A model generated the notes under the pieces. It ran no database searches, was not told where the DNA came from, and saw nothing but the letters and a program-made list of their open reading frames with translations. DNA of 64,000 bases from Parabacteroides merdae ATCC 43184 (GTDB lineage: Bacteria; Bacteroidota; Bacteroidia; Bacteroidales; Tannerellaceae): NCBI RefSeq assembly GCF_025151215.1, contig NZ_CP102286.1, positions 4,278,001-4,342,000 on the forward strand, written 5' to 3'. The stretch's first letter is position 1, and each line of letters opens with the position of its first letter. Positions 49,957-59,251 of this stretch are shown piece by piece. The position numbers were made by a program, and so were the translations under genes.

Positions 49957-49975
49957 TACCTTGTGATACAAGGTA
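49957..49975. promoter_or_regulatory. Candidate operator palindrome before the exporter operon
   Basis: TACCTTGT-GAT-ACAAGGTA is a perfect 8+3+8 palindrome ending 13 bases before the -7 box at 49989, so it covers the -33 region. A dimeric repressor or activator bound there would control the macAB-tolC-like genes. No regulator gene is adjacent. Confidence 0.6.
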
Positions 49976-49988
49976 TCTTGGTAAAGCA

Positions 49989-49996
49989 TATATTTG
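49989..49996 (+). promoter_or_regulatory. -7 box of the exporter operon
   Basis: TATATTTG, about 82 bases before the first ATG at 50079. Confidence 0.5.
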
Positions 49997-50078
49997 TGGC
50001 AGTTAATGACAAAATATTTTTCTATTTATGTAACGATTTCGCAAAATGTTCGTCTAATAGATAAAAGTAACAACAAAT

Positions 50079-50765
50079 ATGATGATTCATCTGGAAGGAA
50101 TTAACAAAACGTATTTCAACGGTGCGCCGCTGCACGTTTTGAAAGGCATAGACCTGGATATAGAGAAGGGAGAGATGGTGTCTATTATGGGCGCGTCCGG
50201 ATCGGGAAAATCCACACTGCTGAATATCTTGGGAATACTGGATACATACGATACGGGCACTTACACCCTGAACGGGCAGTTGATCCGCAATCTGAGCGAA
50301 ACCCGCGCGGCGGAACTGCGTAACCGGATGATCGGTTTCATCTTCCAGTCCTTTAATCTGATTTCATTCAAAAATGCGATGGAAAATGTTGCCTTGCCCC
50401 TGTATTACCAGGGTATAAGCCGGAAGAAACGGAATGCTATGGCGTTGGAATATTTAGATATGGTCGGGCTGAAAGACTGGGCGGAACATATGCCGAACGA
50501 AATGTCCGGCGGGCAGAAACAGCGTGTTGCCATTGCCCGCGCCCTGATTGCCAAGCCGCAGGTGATCCTGGCGGATGAGCCGACCGGAGCGTTGGACAGC
50601 AAGACGACGGTCGAGGTGATGGAGCTGCTCCGGAAAGTAAACCTCGAAGGGCTGACGATGGTGATCGTGACGCACGAACCTTCCGTGGCCGAGGCAACCG
50701 ACCGCATTATCCGCGTGAAAGACGGTCTGATAGAAACAATAGAAAAAGGATTGGGACATGTTTGA
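50079..50765 (+). CDS. ABC transporter ATP-binding protein (MacB/LolD type)
   Basis: 228 residues, the ATPase of a type VII (mechanotransmission) ABC exporter. Walker A 'MGASGSGKSTLLNILG', Q-loop 'FIFQSFNLI', signature 'EMSGGQKQRVAIARALIA', Walker B 'VILADEPTGALD', and H-loop 'IVTHEPSVAE'. The 'PTGALDS' form is typical of the MacB/LolD/FtsE group. Its last 8 bases overlap the first permease gene, so the two are translationally coupled. It is the first gene of a five-gene operon with two permeases, an adaptor and an outer-membrane channel. Confidence 0.94.
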   Translation: MMIHLEGINKTYFNGAPLHVLKGIDLDIEKGEMVSIMGASGSGKSTLLNILGILDTYDTGTYTLNGQLIRNLSETRAAELRNRMIGFIFQSFNLISFKNAMENVALPLYYQGISRKKRNAMALEYLDMVGLKDWAEHMPNEMSGGQKQRVAIARALIAKPQVILADEPTGALDSKTTVEVMELLRKVNLEGLTMVIVTHEPSVAEATDRIIRVKDGLIETIEKGLGHV

Positions 50766-52023
50766 CTTTGATAATTTCCGAGAAATATGGAGTACGATCC
50801 AAAAGAATAAACTCCGTACCTTCCTGACCGGCTTTTCCGTAGCATGGGGGATTTTCATGTTGATTGTCCTCTTGGGGGCAGGAAACGGGATGAAGAACGG
50901 GATCATGTCGAACTTTCGCAACTTTAGCCTGAATCGGGTGGAGACATGGCCGCGCTACACGAGCAAGCCGTACAAGGGAATGCAGATGAACCGGAGGATC
51001 GAATACAAAGATGAAGATCTGATTGCCATCCCTCGCGAAAATCCCGAAGTGGATTTGATCACGGCGAGTATCAGCCGGAGCGATACGCTTTCCTACGGAG
51101 ACGAATATAATGCCTATTCCCTGAACGGAGTGCACCCTTCGAAGGCGGTGATTGACAATATCGAAATGACGGTAGGAAACGGCCGTTTTATCAATGATAT
51201 AGATGTAAAGGAAAAAAGGAAGGTGATTGTCTTGAGTCCCCGCATGAAAGAAGTACTTTTCAAAGGCGAGGACCCGTTGGGCAAATATGTGAATGCCGGA
51301 AGTGTCGCATACCAGGTTATCGGTGTCTATAAGGCGGAGGACAACGACAACAACGCGCCGGCCTATATCCCTTTCAGTACGGCGCAGACCTTGTATAACG
51401 CCGGCTACGGACTGGATGAGATCATCTTTACGGTGAAAGGTATTTCCACGCAGGAAGAATTTGACGCTTTCGAGAAACGTTTCCGCCAGCAGATGGGAGC
51501 GCGGCATAAGTTCGACCCCGAAGACCGGCGGGCGATCGGTATGTGGAGCACGCTCGAAAACTTCATGATGCTGAATGGGATGATGAACGGTATCGCCCTC
51601 TTTATCTGGGTGATCGGCATCGGGACACTGACTGCCGGGATCGTAGGCGTGAGCAACATCATGCTGATAACGGTACGTGAGCGGACGAGGGAGTTCGGCA
51701 TCCGGAAGGCGATAGGGGCGACTCCGTTCTCCATCCTGAAACTGATCATTGTCGAATCGATCCTGATCACGGCGGTGTTCGGTTATTTGGGGATGATCTT
51801 AGGAATCGGGTTGACGGAAGGAATCAATTCGGTCATGGAGATGATGAATGCCGGAAAGAATGTTTCACAGGATGACATGAGTATCTTCCTGAACCCGACG
51901 GTGAACCTCAGTGTGGCGTTGTCTGCTACGGCCTTGATCATCGGAGCAGGTGTGTTGGCAGGCTATTTCCCTGCCCGCAAGGCGGTCAAGATCACGGCGA
52001 TCGAGGCCATGCGCAATGAATAA
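50758..52023 (+). CDS. ABC transporter permease, MacB/FtsX type (first)
   Basis: 421 residues. It has the MacB layout: one N-terminal helix ('TFLTGFSVAWGIFMLIVLLG', about 20-40), a large periplasmic domain (about 60-285, MacB_PCD), and three C-terminal FtsX-domain helices ('GIALFIWVIGIGTLTAGIVG', then 'ITAVFGYLGMILGIGLTEGI' and 'SVALSATALIIGAGVLAGYF'). The MacB-type signature 'VREFGIRKAIGATP'-like block ('RERTREFGIRKAIGATPFSI') is present. Unlike MacB of E. coli the ATPase is a separate gene. Its closest neighbour, the next permease, is a paralogue; the pair may form a heterodimer. Confidence 0.93.
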   Translation: MFDFDNFREIWSTIQKNKLRTFLTGFSVAWGIFMLIVLLGAGNGMKNGIMSNFRNFSLNRVETWPRYTSKPYKGMQMNRRIEYKDEDLIAIPRENPEVDLITASISRSDTLSYGDEYNAYSLNGVHPSKAVIDNIEMTVGNGRFINDIDVKEKRKVIVLSPRMKEVLFKGEDPLGKYVNAGSVAYQVIGVYKAEDNDNNAPAYIPFSTAQTLYNAGYGLDEIIFTVKGISTQEEFDAFEKRFRQQMGARHKFDPEDRRAIGMWSTLENFMMLNGMMNGIALFIWVIGIGTLTAGIVGVSNIMLITVRERTREFGIRKAIGATPFSILKLIIVESILITAVFGYLGMILGIGLTEGINSVMEMMNAGKNVSQDDMSIFLNPTVNLSVALSATALIIGAGVLAGYFPARKAVKITAIEAMRNE

Positions 52024-52047
52024 TTGGTAATTGAAAATAGAAAGATT

Positions 52048-53316
52048 ATGTTCATATTTGATATAGATCGCTGGGTGGAAATATGGGTGACGATCACCCG
52101 TAATAAAACCCGTAGCCTGCTGACCGGCTTCGGTGTGTTCTGGGGCATCCTGATGCTGGTGATCCTGTTGGGTTCCGGCAACGGTTTTAAGAATGGCGTG
52201 TTGAAGAACGTCGACGGTTTTTCGACGAACTCCGCATTCTTCTTTTCCGAACGGACCGGCGAACCCTACAAAGGGTATAAGAAAGGGCGTTACTGGCAGA
52301 TGCGCAACCGCGACTTGGAGACGATCCGCCAGCGTGTGAAAGGAGTGCGCTATCTTTCGCCGATGATTATGCAATGGGGCGGACAGAATAATGTAGTGAG
52401 AGGACAGAAAGCTGGTACATATAACGTGCGTGGCGTCTATTCTGAATATTTCAATATCGAAACGCAGCATATCTTGGCGGGACGCTTGTTAAATGAAATC
52501 GACATGATCGAAAAGCGTAAGGTGTGCCTGATCGGTAATATCGTGCGCGAAGTCCTTTTTGCCCCGGATGAAGATCCGATCGGACAGTACATACGGGTGA
52601 ATGGCATCTATTACCAGGTAGTCGGTGTGATCAAGCCGAAGCCCCGTGCCCAGATTGGCGGGCGTACGGAGGAAAGCGTAATGATCCCGTTTAAGACGCT
52701 CCAGCAGGCTTCCAACCAGGGAGACAAGTTCTGGTTCCTCTGTGCGACGGCCGACGACGGTTATTCCTGTGATAAGATGGTGGAAGACATAAAGACGGTC
52801 CTGCGTTCGCAGAACGAAATTTCCCCGACGGACGAACATGCTATCAGCAGCTTTACGATAGCCAAACAGTTCGAAACATTCGATATGTTGTTCACCGGTA
52901 TTAATATTCTGGTTTGGCTTGTCGGTATCGGAACTCTGCTGGCTGGTATTATTGGGGTTAGTAATATTATGATGGTGACAGTTCGGGAGCGGACACGCGA
53001 GATCGGAGTGCGCCGTGCGATCGGTGCGAAGCCTTTCGATATTATATCGCAGATCATGAGTGAGAGCCTGCTGTTGACATCCCTTGCCGGGTTGATCGGG
53101 CTTAGCGTGGGGGTATTCCTGCTCGATGTGGTGAACAATGCGATGGCAAGCGACGGAGATGTGTCTAACGACACGTTTTTTTCCAATCCCGAAATCCATA
53201 TCGGGACAGCGGTGGCAGCTACCGTAATTCTGTTGTTCAGCGGTCTCCTTGCCGGATTGATCCCGGCCTGGCGTGCCATGCAGATCAAGGCGATAGATGC
53301 TATCAGGGAAGAGTGA
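52048..53316 (+). CDS. ABC transporter permease, MacB/FtsX type (second)
   Basis: 422 residues from the ATG at 52048. The frame continues back to a TTG at 52024, but the start at 52048 (MFIFDIDRWVEIW) aligns with the start of the first permease (MFDFDNFREIW). Same architecture: N-terminal helix 'LLTGFGVFWGILMLVILLG', periplasmic domain, then 'ILVWLVGIGTLLAGIIGVSN', 'RERTREIGVRRAIGAKPFDI' and two further helices. It probably pairs with the first permease around the single ATPase. A 24-base gap separates the two genes. Confidence 0.93.
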   Translation: MFIFDIDRWVEIWVTITRNKTRSLLTGFGVFWGILMLVILLGSGNGFKNGVLKNVDGFSTNSAFFFSERTGEPYKGYKKGRYWQMRNRDLETIRQRVKGVRYLSPMIMQWGGQNNVVRGQKAGTYNVRGVYSEYFNIETQHILAGRLLNEIDMIEKRKVCLIGNIVREVLFAPDEDPIGQYIRVNGIYYQVVGVIKPKPRAQIGGRTEESVMIPFKTLQQASNQGDKFWFLCATADDGYSCDKMVEDIKTVLRSQNEISPTDEHAISSFTIAKQFETFDMLFTGINILVWLVGIGTLLAGIIGVSNIMMVTVRERTREIGVRRAIGAKPFDIISQIMSESLLLTSLAGLIGLSVGVFLLDVVNNAMASDGDVSNDTFFSNPEIHIGTAVAATVILLFSGLLAGLIPAWRAMQIKAIDAIREE

Positions 53317-53328
53317 ATTGGATTTCAG

Positions 53329-53369
53329 ATTTATGATTTATAATTTGTGTCTACGTATAAATCATAAAT
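53329..53369. repeat. AT-rich palindrome, family member 3
   Basis: ATTTATGATTTATA (53329-53342) pairs perfectly over 14 bp with TATAAATCATAAAT (53356-53369). It lies inside the exporter operon between the second permease and the adaptor. Its left arm shares TTTCAGATTTATGATTT with the members near 27.6 and 28.3 kb. It might tune relative expression of upstream and downstream genes. Confidence 0.7.
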
Positions 53370-53402
53370 ATTTCCATTGTCAATTAATAAAAAAGTATAG
53401 TT

Positions 53403-54524
53403 ATGAAGAATCGTATCGTAAAAAAAGTCCTGCGGATCATCTTTTTGGTATTTGTGGGAGTTGCTGTTGTCGGCACTTTCTATTTCTTGTGGAAGAAAGC
53501 GCAACCTGTCATTACCCTCTATGAGTTGGTTACCCCTGCACGTGACACGATTGAGACGAAGACCGTGGCGACCGGAAAGGTCGAACCTCGTGATGAAGTC
53601 CTTATCAAACCGCAAATGTCGGGTATCATCTCCGAATTGCTGAAAGAAGCTGGACAGATGGTGAAAGAAGGGGAGATCATTGCTCGTATCAAGGTTATTC
53701 CTGAAATGGTTCAGTTGAATAGTGCCGAATCGCGTGTACGGGTGGCGAAGATCAACCTCGAACAGATCAGTGCTACCTTCAAGCGGGATAAAGAGTTGCA
53801 TAAACAGGGGGTTATCTCCAAAGAAGATTACGAAACATCTCTTGCCAACTATAAAAAGGCGCAGGAAGAGGCAGAGAACGCTCAGGATGCTCTTGAGATT
53901 ATCCGTGAAGGTATCTCTAAACGGTCTGCCGCTTCCAGTACGACACAGGTTCGTTCTACTATCACCGGTATGATCTTGGATGTGCCTATCAAGGTCGGTA
54001 ACTCGGTGATCCAATCGAATACTTTCAACGACGGTACGACGATCGCTACTGTTGCCGATATGAGCAATATGATCTTTAGGGGGAAAGTAGACGAGACGGA
54101 AGTCGGCCGTATCCATGAAGGAATGCCGATCAAATTGACGGTTGGCGCTATGGAAAGCCGCACGTTCGATGCTGAACTGGAGTATGTGGCTCCTAAAGGT
54201 GTGGAAGAGAACGGGGCTGTGCTGTTTGAGGTGAAGGCAGCCGTGCATATGCCAGGCGATGCCTTTATCCGTGCCGGCTACAGTGCCAACGCCGAGATTG
54301 TGTTGAAGCGTGCGGAGAATGTATTGTCCGTACCCGAAAGCTGTGTCGAGTTTAGCGGTGATTCTACTTTCGTACAGGTAGTAAAAGCGGAAAAGCCGGA
54401 ACAGAAGTTTGAAAAGCGTGCCGTTAAGGTAGGTTTGTCCGATGGTATCAAGATCGAGATTAAGGAAGGTCTTGCCGAAAACGAAAAGGTACGCGGGGCG
54501 ATTGTCGATCCGAATAAGAAATAA
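53403..54524 (+). CDS. Periplasmic adaptor (MacA/HlyD family) of the exporter
   Basis: 373 residues. An N-terminal membrane anchor (about 7-27, 'VLRIIFLVFVGVAVVGTFYF') is followed by the membrane-fusion layout: lipoyl half ('KVEPRDEVLIKPQMSGIISEL'-type), a coiled-coil hairpin (about 95-170, 'AKINLEQISATFKRDKELHK', 'KKAQEEAENAQDALEIIREG'), the second lipoyl half and a beta barrel ('FRGKVDETEVGRIHEGMPIK'). It links the inner-membrane ABC unit to the TolC channel encoded 14 bases downstream. Substrate unknown: MacA relatives export macrolides, peptides or lipoproteins. Confidence 0.93.
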   Translation: MKNRIVKKVLRIIFLVFVGVAVVGTFYFLWKKAQPVITLYELVTPARDTIETKTVATGKVEPRDEVLIKPQMSGIISELLKEAGQMVKEGEIIARIKVIPEMVQLNSAESRVRVAKINLEQISATFKRDKELHKQGVISKEDYETSLANYKKAQEEAENAQDALEIIREGISKRSAASSTTQVRSTITGMILDVPIKVGNSVIQSNTFNDGTTIATVADMSNMIFRGKVDETEVGRIHEGMPIKLTVGAMESRTFDAELEYVAPKGVEENGAVLFEVKAAVHMPGDAFIRAGYSANAEIVLKRAENVLSVPESCVEFSGDSTFVQVVKAEKPEQKFEKRAVKVGLSDGIKIEIKEGLAENEKVRGAIVDPNKK

Positions 54525-54538
54525 TTGTAAACGATAAA

Positions 54539-55891
54539 ATGATGAGAAGCCAATTAATAATAGCTACGACTTTGTTTCTTTCCGGTACTTTTGCTTGGGG
54601 GCAGGAACTCTCCAAACGATGGTCTTTGGAAGAATGCATCCGTTATGCAATTGAGCATAACATCGATCTGAAGCAAAAAGAGCAGGATCAGGAAAGCCGG
54701 AGAGTAGAATTGCATACCAGCAAGTTCAGTTGGTTGCCCGATCTGAATGCCAATGTCGGACAGAACTTCGACTTTGGACGTTCTCCTTCCAAATCAGGTG
54801 TGATTGTGGATCAGAACTCGGCTAATACTTCGGCATCTGTCTCTTTGAGCATGCCGATATTCGACGGCTTGCGTATTCCCAACGATATCGCTGCCCGCAA
54901 GCTGGACTTGAAAGCGGCTGTCGAGACTTTGAATAAGGCGAAGGAAGACTTGTCGATTAATGTTGCTTCCTACTATTTGCAGGTTTTGTATAATAAGGAA
55001 GTCCAAAAGATTGCCGAGTTGCAGGTTGCGCTGAGCAATGAGCAGGTCGTGAAAACCGAAGCATTGGTAAAGAACGGGAAGGTTCCCCTTTCCCAGTTAT
55101 ACGATATGAAAGCGCAGCTAGCGAAGGACGAAGTCTCGCTGACCGAAGCGCGTAACAATGTGAAACTGGCATTGCTCGACTTGACGCAAAGCCTCGAACT
55201 GGAACGCGACGGTGAAAATTTCGATATCGTAGTCCCTGAAATAGAAGATGCGGTTGAACAGTATATGGGCAGCATCCTTCCTCCGGACAATGTCTATGAT
55301 CATGCTGTCGCTTTCAAGCCGCAGATCAAGGAGCAGGAATTTCTCTTGGAAAGCCAGAAGAAAATGCTGAAAGTGGCTCGGGCAGGTTATTATCCGAAAC
55401 TGAATTTCGGCGCCAGCTACAGCAACGGCTATTACCATTATTCCGGTGATGGCGAATATACGAATCTTCCTTTCAGCGACCAGTTGAAGAATAACGGGCG
55501 TAAGACGATCGGGTTCAGCTTGAGTATCCCGCTGTTCAACCGCTTTCAGGTTCGTAACAGTGTCCGCTCCGCCCGTATCAATATCCGGAACCGGGAGTTG
55601 ATGATGGAGAATACGAAGAAGGTGTTGTATAAAGAAATCCAGCAAGCCTACTACAATGCGACTGCTGCCCAGGAGAAATATACCGCATCCGACAAATCTG
55701 TCCTCGCTAGCAAGGAGGCTTTCTCTTATGCCGAAGATCGTTATGCCGCCGGTAAGAGTACGGTTTTTGAATACAGCGAAGCCAAAACGAAGTATGCCCA
55801 GAGCTTGTCCGAACAGGCTCAGGCCAAGTATGACTTCATTTTCCGCACCAAAATCTTGGACTTCTATAACGGCACACCAATAACACTATAA
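54539..55891 (+). CDS. TolC family outer-membrane channel
   Basis: 450 residues with a signal peptide ('MMRSQLIIATTLFLSGTFAWG'). Two OEP repeats, typical of TolC proteins: 'WSLEECIRYAIEHNIDLKQK' opens the first (about 28) and 'DHAVAFKPQIKEQEFLLESQ' the second (about 250), each with long coiled-coil helices and strands such as 'PDLNANVGQNFDFGRSPS' and 'YPKLNFGASYSNGYYHYSG'. As the last gene of the operon, it provides the exit duct for the MacAB-like pump. The start could be either of two adjacent ATGs. A strong terminator follows. Confidence 0.94.
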   Translation: MMRSQLIIATTLFLSGTFAWGQELSKRWSLEECIRYAIEHNIDLKQKEQDQESRRVELHTSKFSWLPDLNANVGQNFDFGRSPSKSGVIVDQNSANTSASVSLSMPIFDGLRIPNDIAARKLDLKAAVETLNKAKEDLSINVASYYLQVLYNKEVQKIAELQVALSNEQVVKTEALVKNGKVPLSQLYDMKAQLAKDEVSLTEARNNVKLALLDLTQSLELERDGENFDIVVPEIEDAVEQYMGSILPPDNVYDHAVAFKPQIKEQEFLLESQKKMLKVARAGYYPKLNFGASYSNGYYHYSGDGEYTNLPFSDQLKNNGRKTIGFSLSIPLFNRFQVRNSVRSARINIRNRELMMENTKKVLYKEIQQAYYNATAAQEKYTASDKSVLASKEAFSYAEDRYAAGKSTVFEYSEAKTKYAQSLSEQAQAKYDFIFRTKILDFYNGTPITL

Positions 55892-55920
55892 CATATTTAG
55901 GTTAGACACATTTGTTTAAG

Positions 55921-55955
55921 AAAAAGAAGGTCTCTGCGATGGAAACCTTCTTTTT
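55921..55955 (+). terminator. Terminator of the exporter operon
   Basis: AAAAAGAAGGT (55921-55931) pairs with ACCTTCTTTTT (55945-55955). Confidence 0.85.
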
Positions 55956-56058
55956 GTTCTTATATTTGTCCGAGAGATTATGATTTACAATTCAAGGACC
56001 ATGAAAGTATAATCGTTTAATGGAGTGGATCTAATATTAATACCTAGAAAAACATATT

Positions 56059-58059
56059 ATGAATGCAAGATTTGTGACATTAGTTTTGCTGCTATTCGTT
56101 TGGCTGGAGGGGGACAGCGTTTGGGCCCAATATCTTCCCAAACTTTATCAGGTTTTCTCTCCCGACAAAAAGTTGAAGATGGCTATTCAGCGACATAACG
56201 ACGGTTTGCTGACCTACACTTTTGCAGCTAATAGAGAAATATTGATCAAAGAATCTCCGCTGGGTTTCAAATTGGAATCACAGGAGACGGTTCCTTCTTC
56301 CGGTTGGAAAATAGAGAAAGTATCCGACCGGAAAGTACGGGATGAATGGAAACCGCTTTGGGGTAAACGGGCTGTGGTTGAAGATCATTTTAATGAATTG
56401 GTGATCGATTTGGTGAATCCGGCCGGACAACCGGAGCGGATGCAGTTGGTTGTCCGTGGATATAATGACGGCTTTGCATTCTGTTATAAAATACCGGATG
56501 GAAAAGGACCGTGTGTAAATGTGCAGTCCGAATTGACGGCCTATAACTTTGCAGGAGATTATACGGCATGGTTCTATAATGGCGAAAATCATAATATAGG
56601 ACCCGAAAAGTTGACGGAAACAGATGGAACCCGTTTGCCGGTGATGACCGTGAAGGCGGGTGATAAACATTATATGGCAATCCATGAAGCCTGCCTGGAA
56701 ACAGGAGCACCTCTTGTTTTACAATCTAAGGGGGGGGAATCGCTCTTTTCGGTCGCTTCCAAGCCGACCAGTCTGTCGCCGGGATATACATCAGCCTGGC
56801 GTGTCGTTTTGTATGGGACGACACCTGGCGTGTTGACCGATTCCCATTTGTTGGAGTTGCTGAATCCGGATCCCGACTCTCGTTATGATTTTTCGTGGGT
56901 GAAACCGGGGTTGGCTGTCTGGGACTGGCGTATCAACGGAGCTGTGTGGGATGGATTTACATACGGGATGTCTTATCCTTCCTGGGTACGAATGGTCGAT
57001 TTCGCTGCCGAGCAGGGTTTCAAATACCTGGTGTTGGATGCCAATTGGTATGGACCGGAATTCGAATCGGATTCCGATCCGGTTAAAGGAGAAAAAGCGC
57101 AGGATGTGCAACGGCTGTTGAAATATGGAAAAGAGAAAGGTGTCGGAATCTGGCTTTATCTGAATGATGTCGGAGGTCGGAAATATCCGATAGAAAAGAC
57201 CTTGAAACAGTATGGGGATTGGGGAGCAGCCGGGGTTAAATACGGTTTTATGAGCGGAACACAAGAAGAAAAGAACCGGTGGACGAAAAAGATCACGGAG
57301 CTTTGTGCTCAAAATCACTTGTTGGTCGATTTCCATGACGGTCCGGTTCATCCATACGGACAAATGCGTACTTGGCCGAACGCTGTGACACGCGAATATT
57401 GCCATGCCCAGTTGGACGGACATCATGTGTTCGAGCCTAAAACATTTGTGACGACCGTTTTCGTCAATATGGTTGCCGGTCCGATCGATATGAACAACGG
57501 AATGTTTGACCTTCGCCAAGGGCATACGACACGTGTGGACGAGAGTCAGCCGGTTCCTTCCACACTGGTTTCGGAAGCTGCCCGTACGTTGATTGCTTTT
57601 TCTGGCGTGACTATTTTGCCGGATATTCCAGAATACTACCGGAAGTACCCGGCTTTGTTGAACTTCCTGTCTGCCCAAAAGATGCCGTGGAAAGAGAGCC
57701 GTACCCTGGCCGGTGAAATCGGGGAGTATATCGTGATGATGCGTGAAACGGAGGATGCCTACTTAGTCGGTGCGGCCACGAATGAGTCCGGAAGGACGAT
57801 AGATCTGCCTCTTTCTTTCTTGGAAAAAGGAAAATATACTGTTGAAGTCATCGAAGACGGCGACGATGCCCACTATCTGACAAACCGGGAAAGCTTGAAA
57901 GTTACGACTTGGCAACTGACAAACAATGATAAACTGGCATTGAAGTTGGCACCGGGCGGTGGTGCGTGTCTTGTTATTAAGAAAACTCCGTCCATGCGTG
58001 TTGGTGAGCAAGCGGCTTTTCCGCTTGTCAGCCCTTCCTGGAAAATTGGTCGAGAATAA
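56059..58059 (+). CDS. Glycoside hydrolase family 97 protein
   Basis: 666 residues with a signal peptide ('MNARFVTLVLLLFVWLEGDSVWA'). The N-terminal GH97 beta-sandwich starts 'YQVFSPDKKLKMAIQRHNDG'. The TIM barrel (about 290-560) holds 'YLVLDANWYGPEFESDSD', 'KYGFMSGTQEEKNRWTKK', 'VDFHDGPVHPYGQMRTWPN' and 'FVNMVAGPIDMNNGMFDL'. A C-terminal beta domain follows. The Asp in the 'DFHD' position (about 426) resembles the retaining alpha-galactosidase-type clade rather than SusB-type inverting enzymes; that is a family-based inference. The usual end would be near 'GGGACLVIKK' (about 642). The last 24 residues seem to come from a fused second GH97 gene. Likely periplasmic. Confidence 0.9.
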   Translation: MNARFVTLVLLLFVWLEGDSVWAQYLPKLYQVFSPDKKLKMAIQRHNDGLLTYTFAANREILIKESPLGFKLESQETVPSSGWKIEKVSDRKVRDEWKPLWGKRAVVEDHFNELVIDLVNPAGQPERMQLVVRGYNDGFAFCYKIPDGKGPCVNVQSELTAYNFAGDYTAWFYNGENHNIGPEKLTETDGTRLPVMTVKAGDKHYMAIHEACLETGAPLVLQSKGGESLFSVASKPTSLSPGYTSAWRVVLYGTTPGVLTDSHLLELLNPDPDSRYDFSWVKPGLAVWDWRINGAVWDGFTYGMSYPSWVRMVDFAAEQGFKYLVLDANWYGPEFESDSDPVKGEKAQDVQRLLKYGKEKGVGIWLYLNDVGGRKYPIEKTLKQYGDWGAAGVKYGFMSGTQEEKNRWTKKITELCAQNHLLVDFHDGPVHPYGQMRTWPNAVTREYCHAQLDGHHVFEPKTFVTTVFVNMVAGPIDMNNGMFDLRQGHTTRVDESQPVPSTLVSEAARTLIAFSGVTILPDIPEYYRKYPALLNFLSAQKMPWKESRTLAGEIGEYIVMMRETEDAYLVGAATNESGRTIDLPLSFLEKGKYTVEVIEDGDDAHYLTNRESLKVTTWQLTNNDKLALKLAPGGGACLVIKKTPSMRVGEQAAFPLVSPSWKIGRE

Positions 58060-59191
58060 TTACTTCATACTTAATCTGAACGAACCTAATCAGATTGCGA
58101 ACACTAGCTGGATCAAGCCCGGACAGGTAATTCGTGAAGTTACATTGACAACGGCTGGCAGTATGGCTTGTATTGATTTTGCCGCAGAAAACAATATAGC
58201 CTATGTGCTGTTTGATGCCGGTTGGTATGGGGCGGAAGAAGATGTGAAATCGGATGCGACCACCGTTACGGTTGATCCGGCCCGTTCGAAAGGACCGCTT
58301 GATTTGCCTAAAGTAATAGAATATGCCAATTCAAAAGGAGTTGGAATACTGGTTTATGTGAATAAAAAGGCACTGCATCAGCAACTGGATGAAATTCTGC
58401 CTTTATATAAGAAATGGGGGATCAAAGGTGTAAAATATGGTTTTGTGAATGTGGGCGACCAATACGCTACGGCATGGTTGCATCAGGCAGTACGCAAAGC
58501 AGCCAAATATGAATTGATAGTTGATATCCACGACGAATATCGTCCGACGGGTTATTCACGCACGTATCCGAATTTATTGACTCAGGAAGGTATCCGCGGT
58601 GACGAAGAAAGCCCGTCGCTAGACCAAGCCATCTATACATTATATAATCGCATGATTTGTGGAGCTGGTGATTATACCAATTGTTATTTTGCGGAAAGAG
58701 TCACGGAAAAGATGGGAGGACGTGCTGCCCAGTTGGCTAAATTGGTCGCTATTTATAGTCCTTGGCAGTTTGTCTATTGGTATGACCGCCCCGAAAAATC
58801 ACCGAGGCGAGCCGGTGGCGCAGGCTCTGCCGAATCTGTGATCAAAACAGATGCCGCAACTCGTTTTTATAATTCTATTCCGACCGTATGGGGCGAAACC
58901 CGCTTCTTGGATGGAGAAATGGGCAAATATGTTGTGGTCGCCCGCCGTTCGGGGTCCGATTGGTATGTAAGCATGTTGAATGCCGGAGACAAGAAACAAA
59001 TCTCCTTACCCCTTGATTTTCTGAAAAACAGAAAGGGCTATACCGCCACACTCTATTATCAGGCTTCCGAGGAGAAAAAGGATGTCGTCGATACCAAGAA
59101 AATCAGGTTGGAGAACCGCAATGAGGTTATCATTGATTTGGTCGGTAATAGCGGCTGTGTGCTGCATTTTTCGATTCTTAATTTCCAATAG
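57985..59191 (+). pseudogene. 5'-truncated, frameshifted second GH97 gene
   Basis: Homology to GH97 restarts in mid-protein. In the first gene's frame 'TPSMRVGEQAAFPLVS' (57985-58032) matches the end of a GH97 N-terminal domain. After a frame change near 58033 it continues as 'LPGKLVENNYFILNLNEPNQ', then 'SWIKPGQVIREVTLTTAG', 'YVLFDAGWYGAEED', 'VDIHDEYRPTGYSRTYPN' and a full C-terminal domain to the TAG at 59191. The first 250 or so residues and the signal peptide are missing, and no start codon fits. It looks like a deletion that fused the end of the upstream GH97 to the middle of this one. Confidence 0.78.
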
Positions 59192-59212
59192 ATTTATTTC
59201 AAATTACGTGGT

Positions 59213-59242
59213 AAGCCGGAGGAAATGTTCCTTCTCCGGCTT
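59213..59242. terminator. Bidirectional terminator (GH97 remnant / AraC remnant)
   Basis: AAGCCGGAG pairs with CTCCGGCTT, followed by TCTTTTTATTT, between convergent genes. Confidence 0.75.
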
Positions 59243-59251
59243 TCTTTTTAT

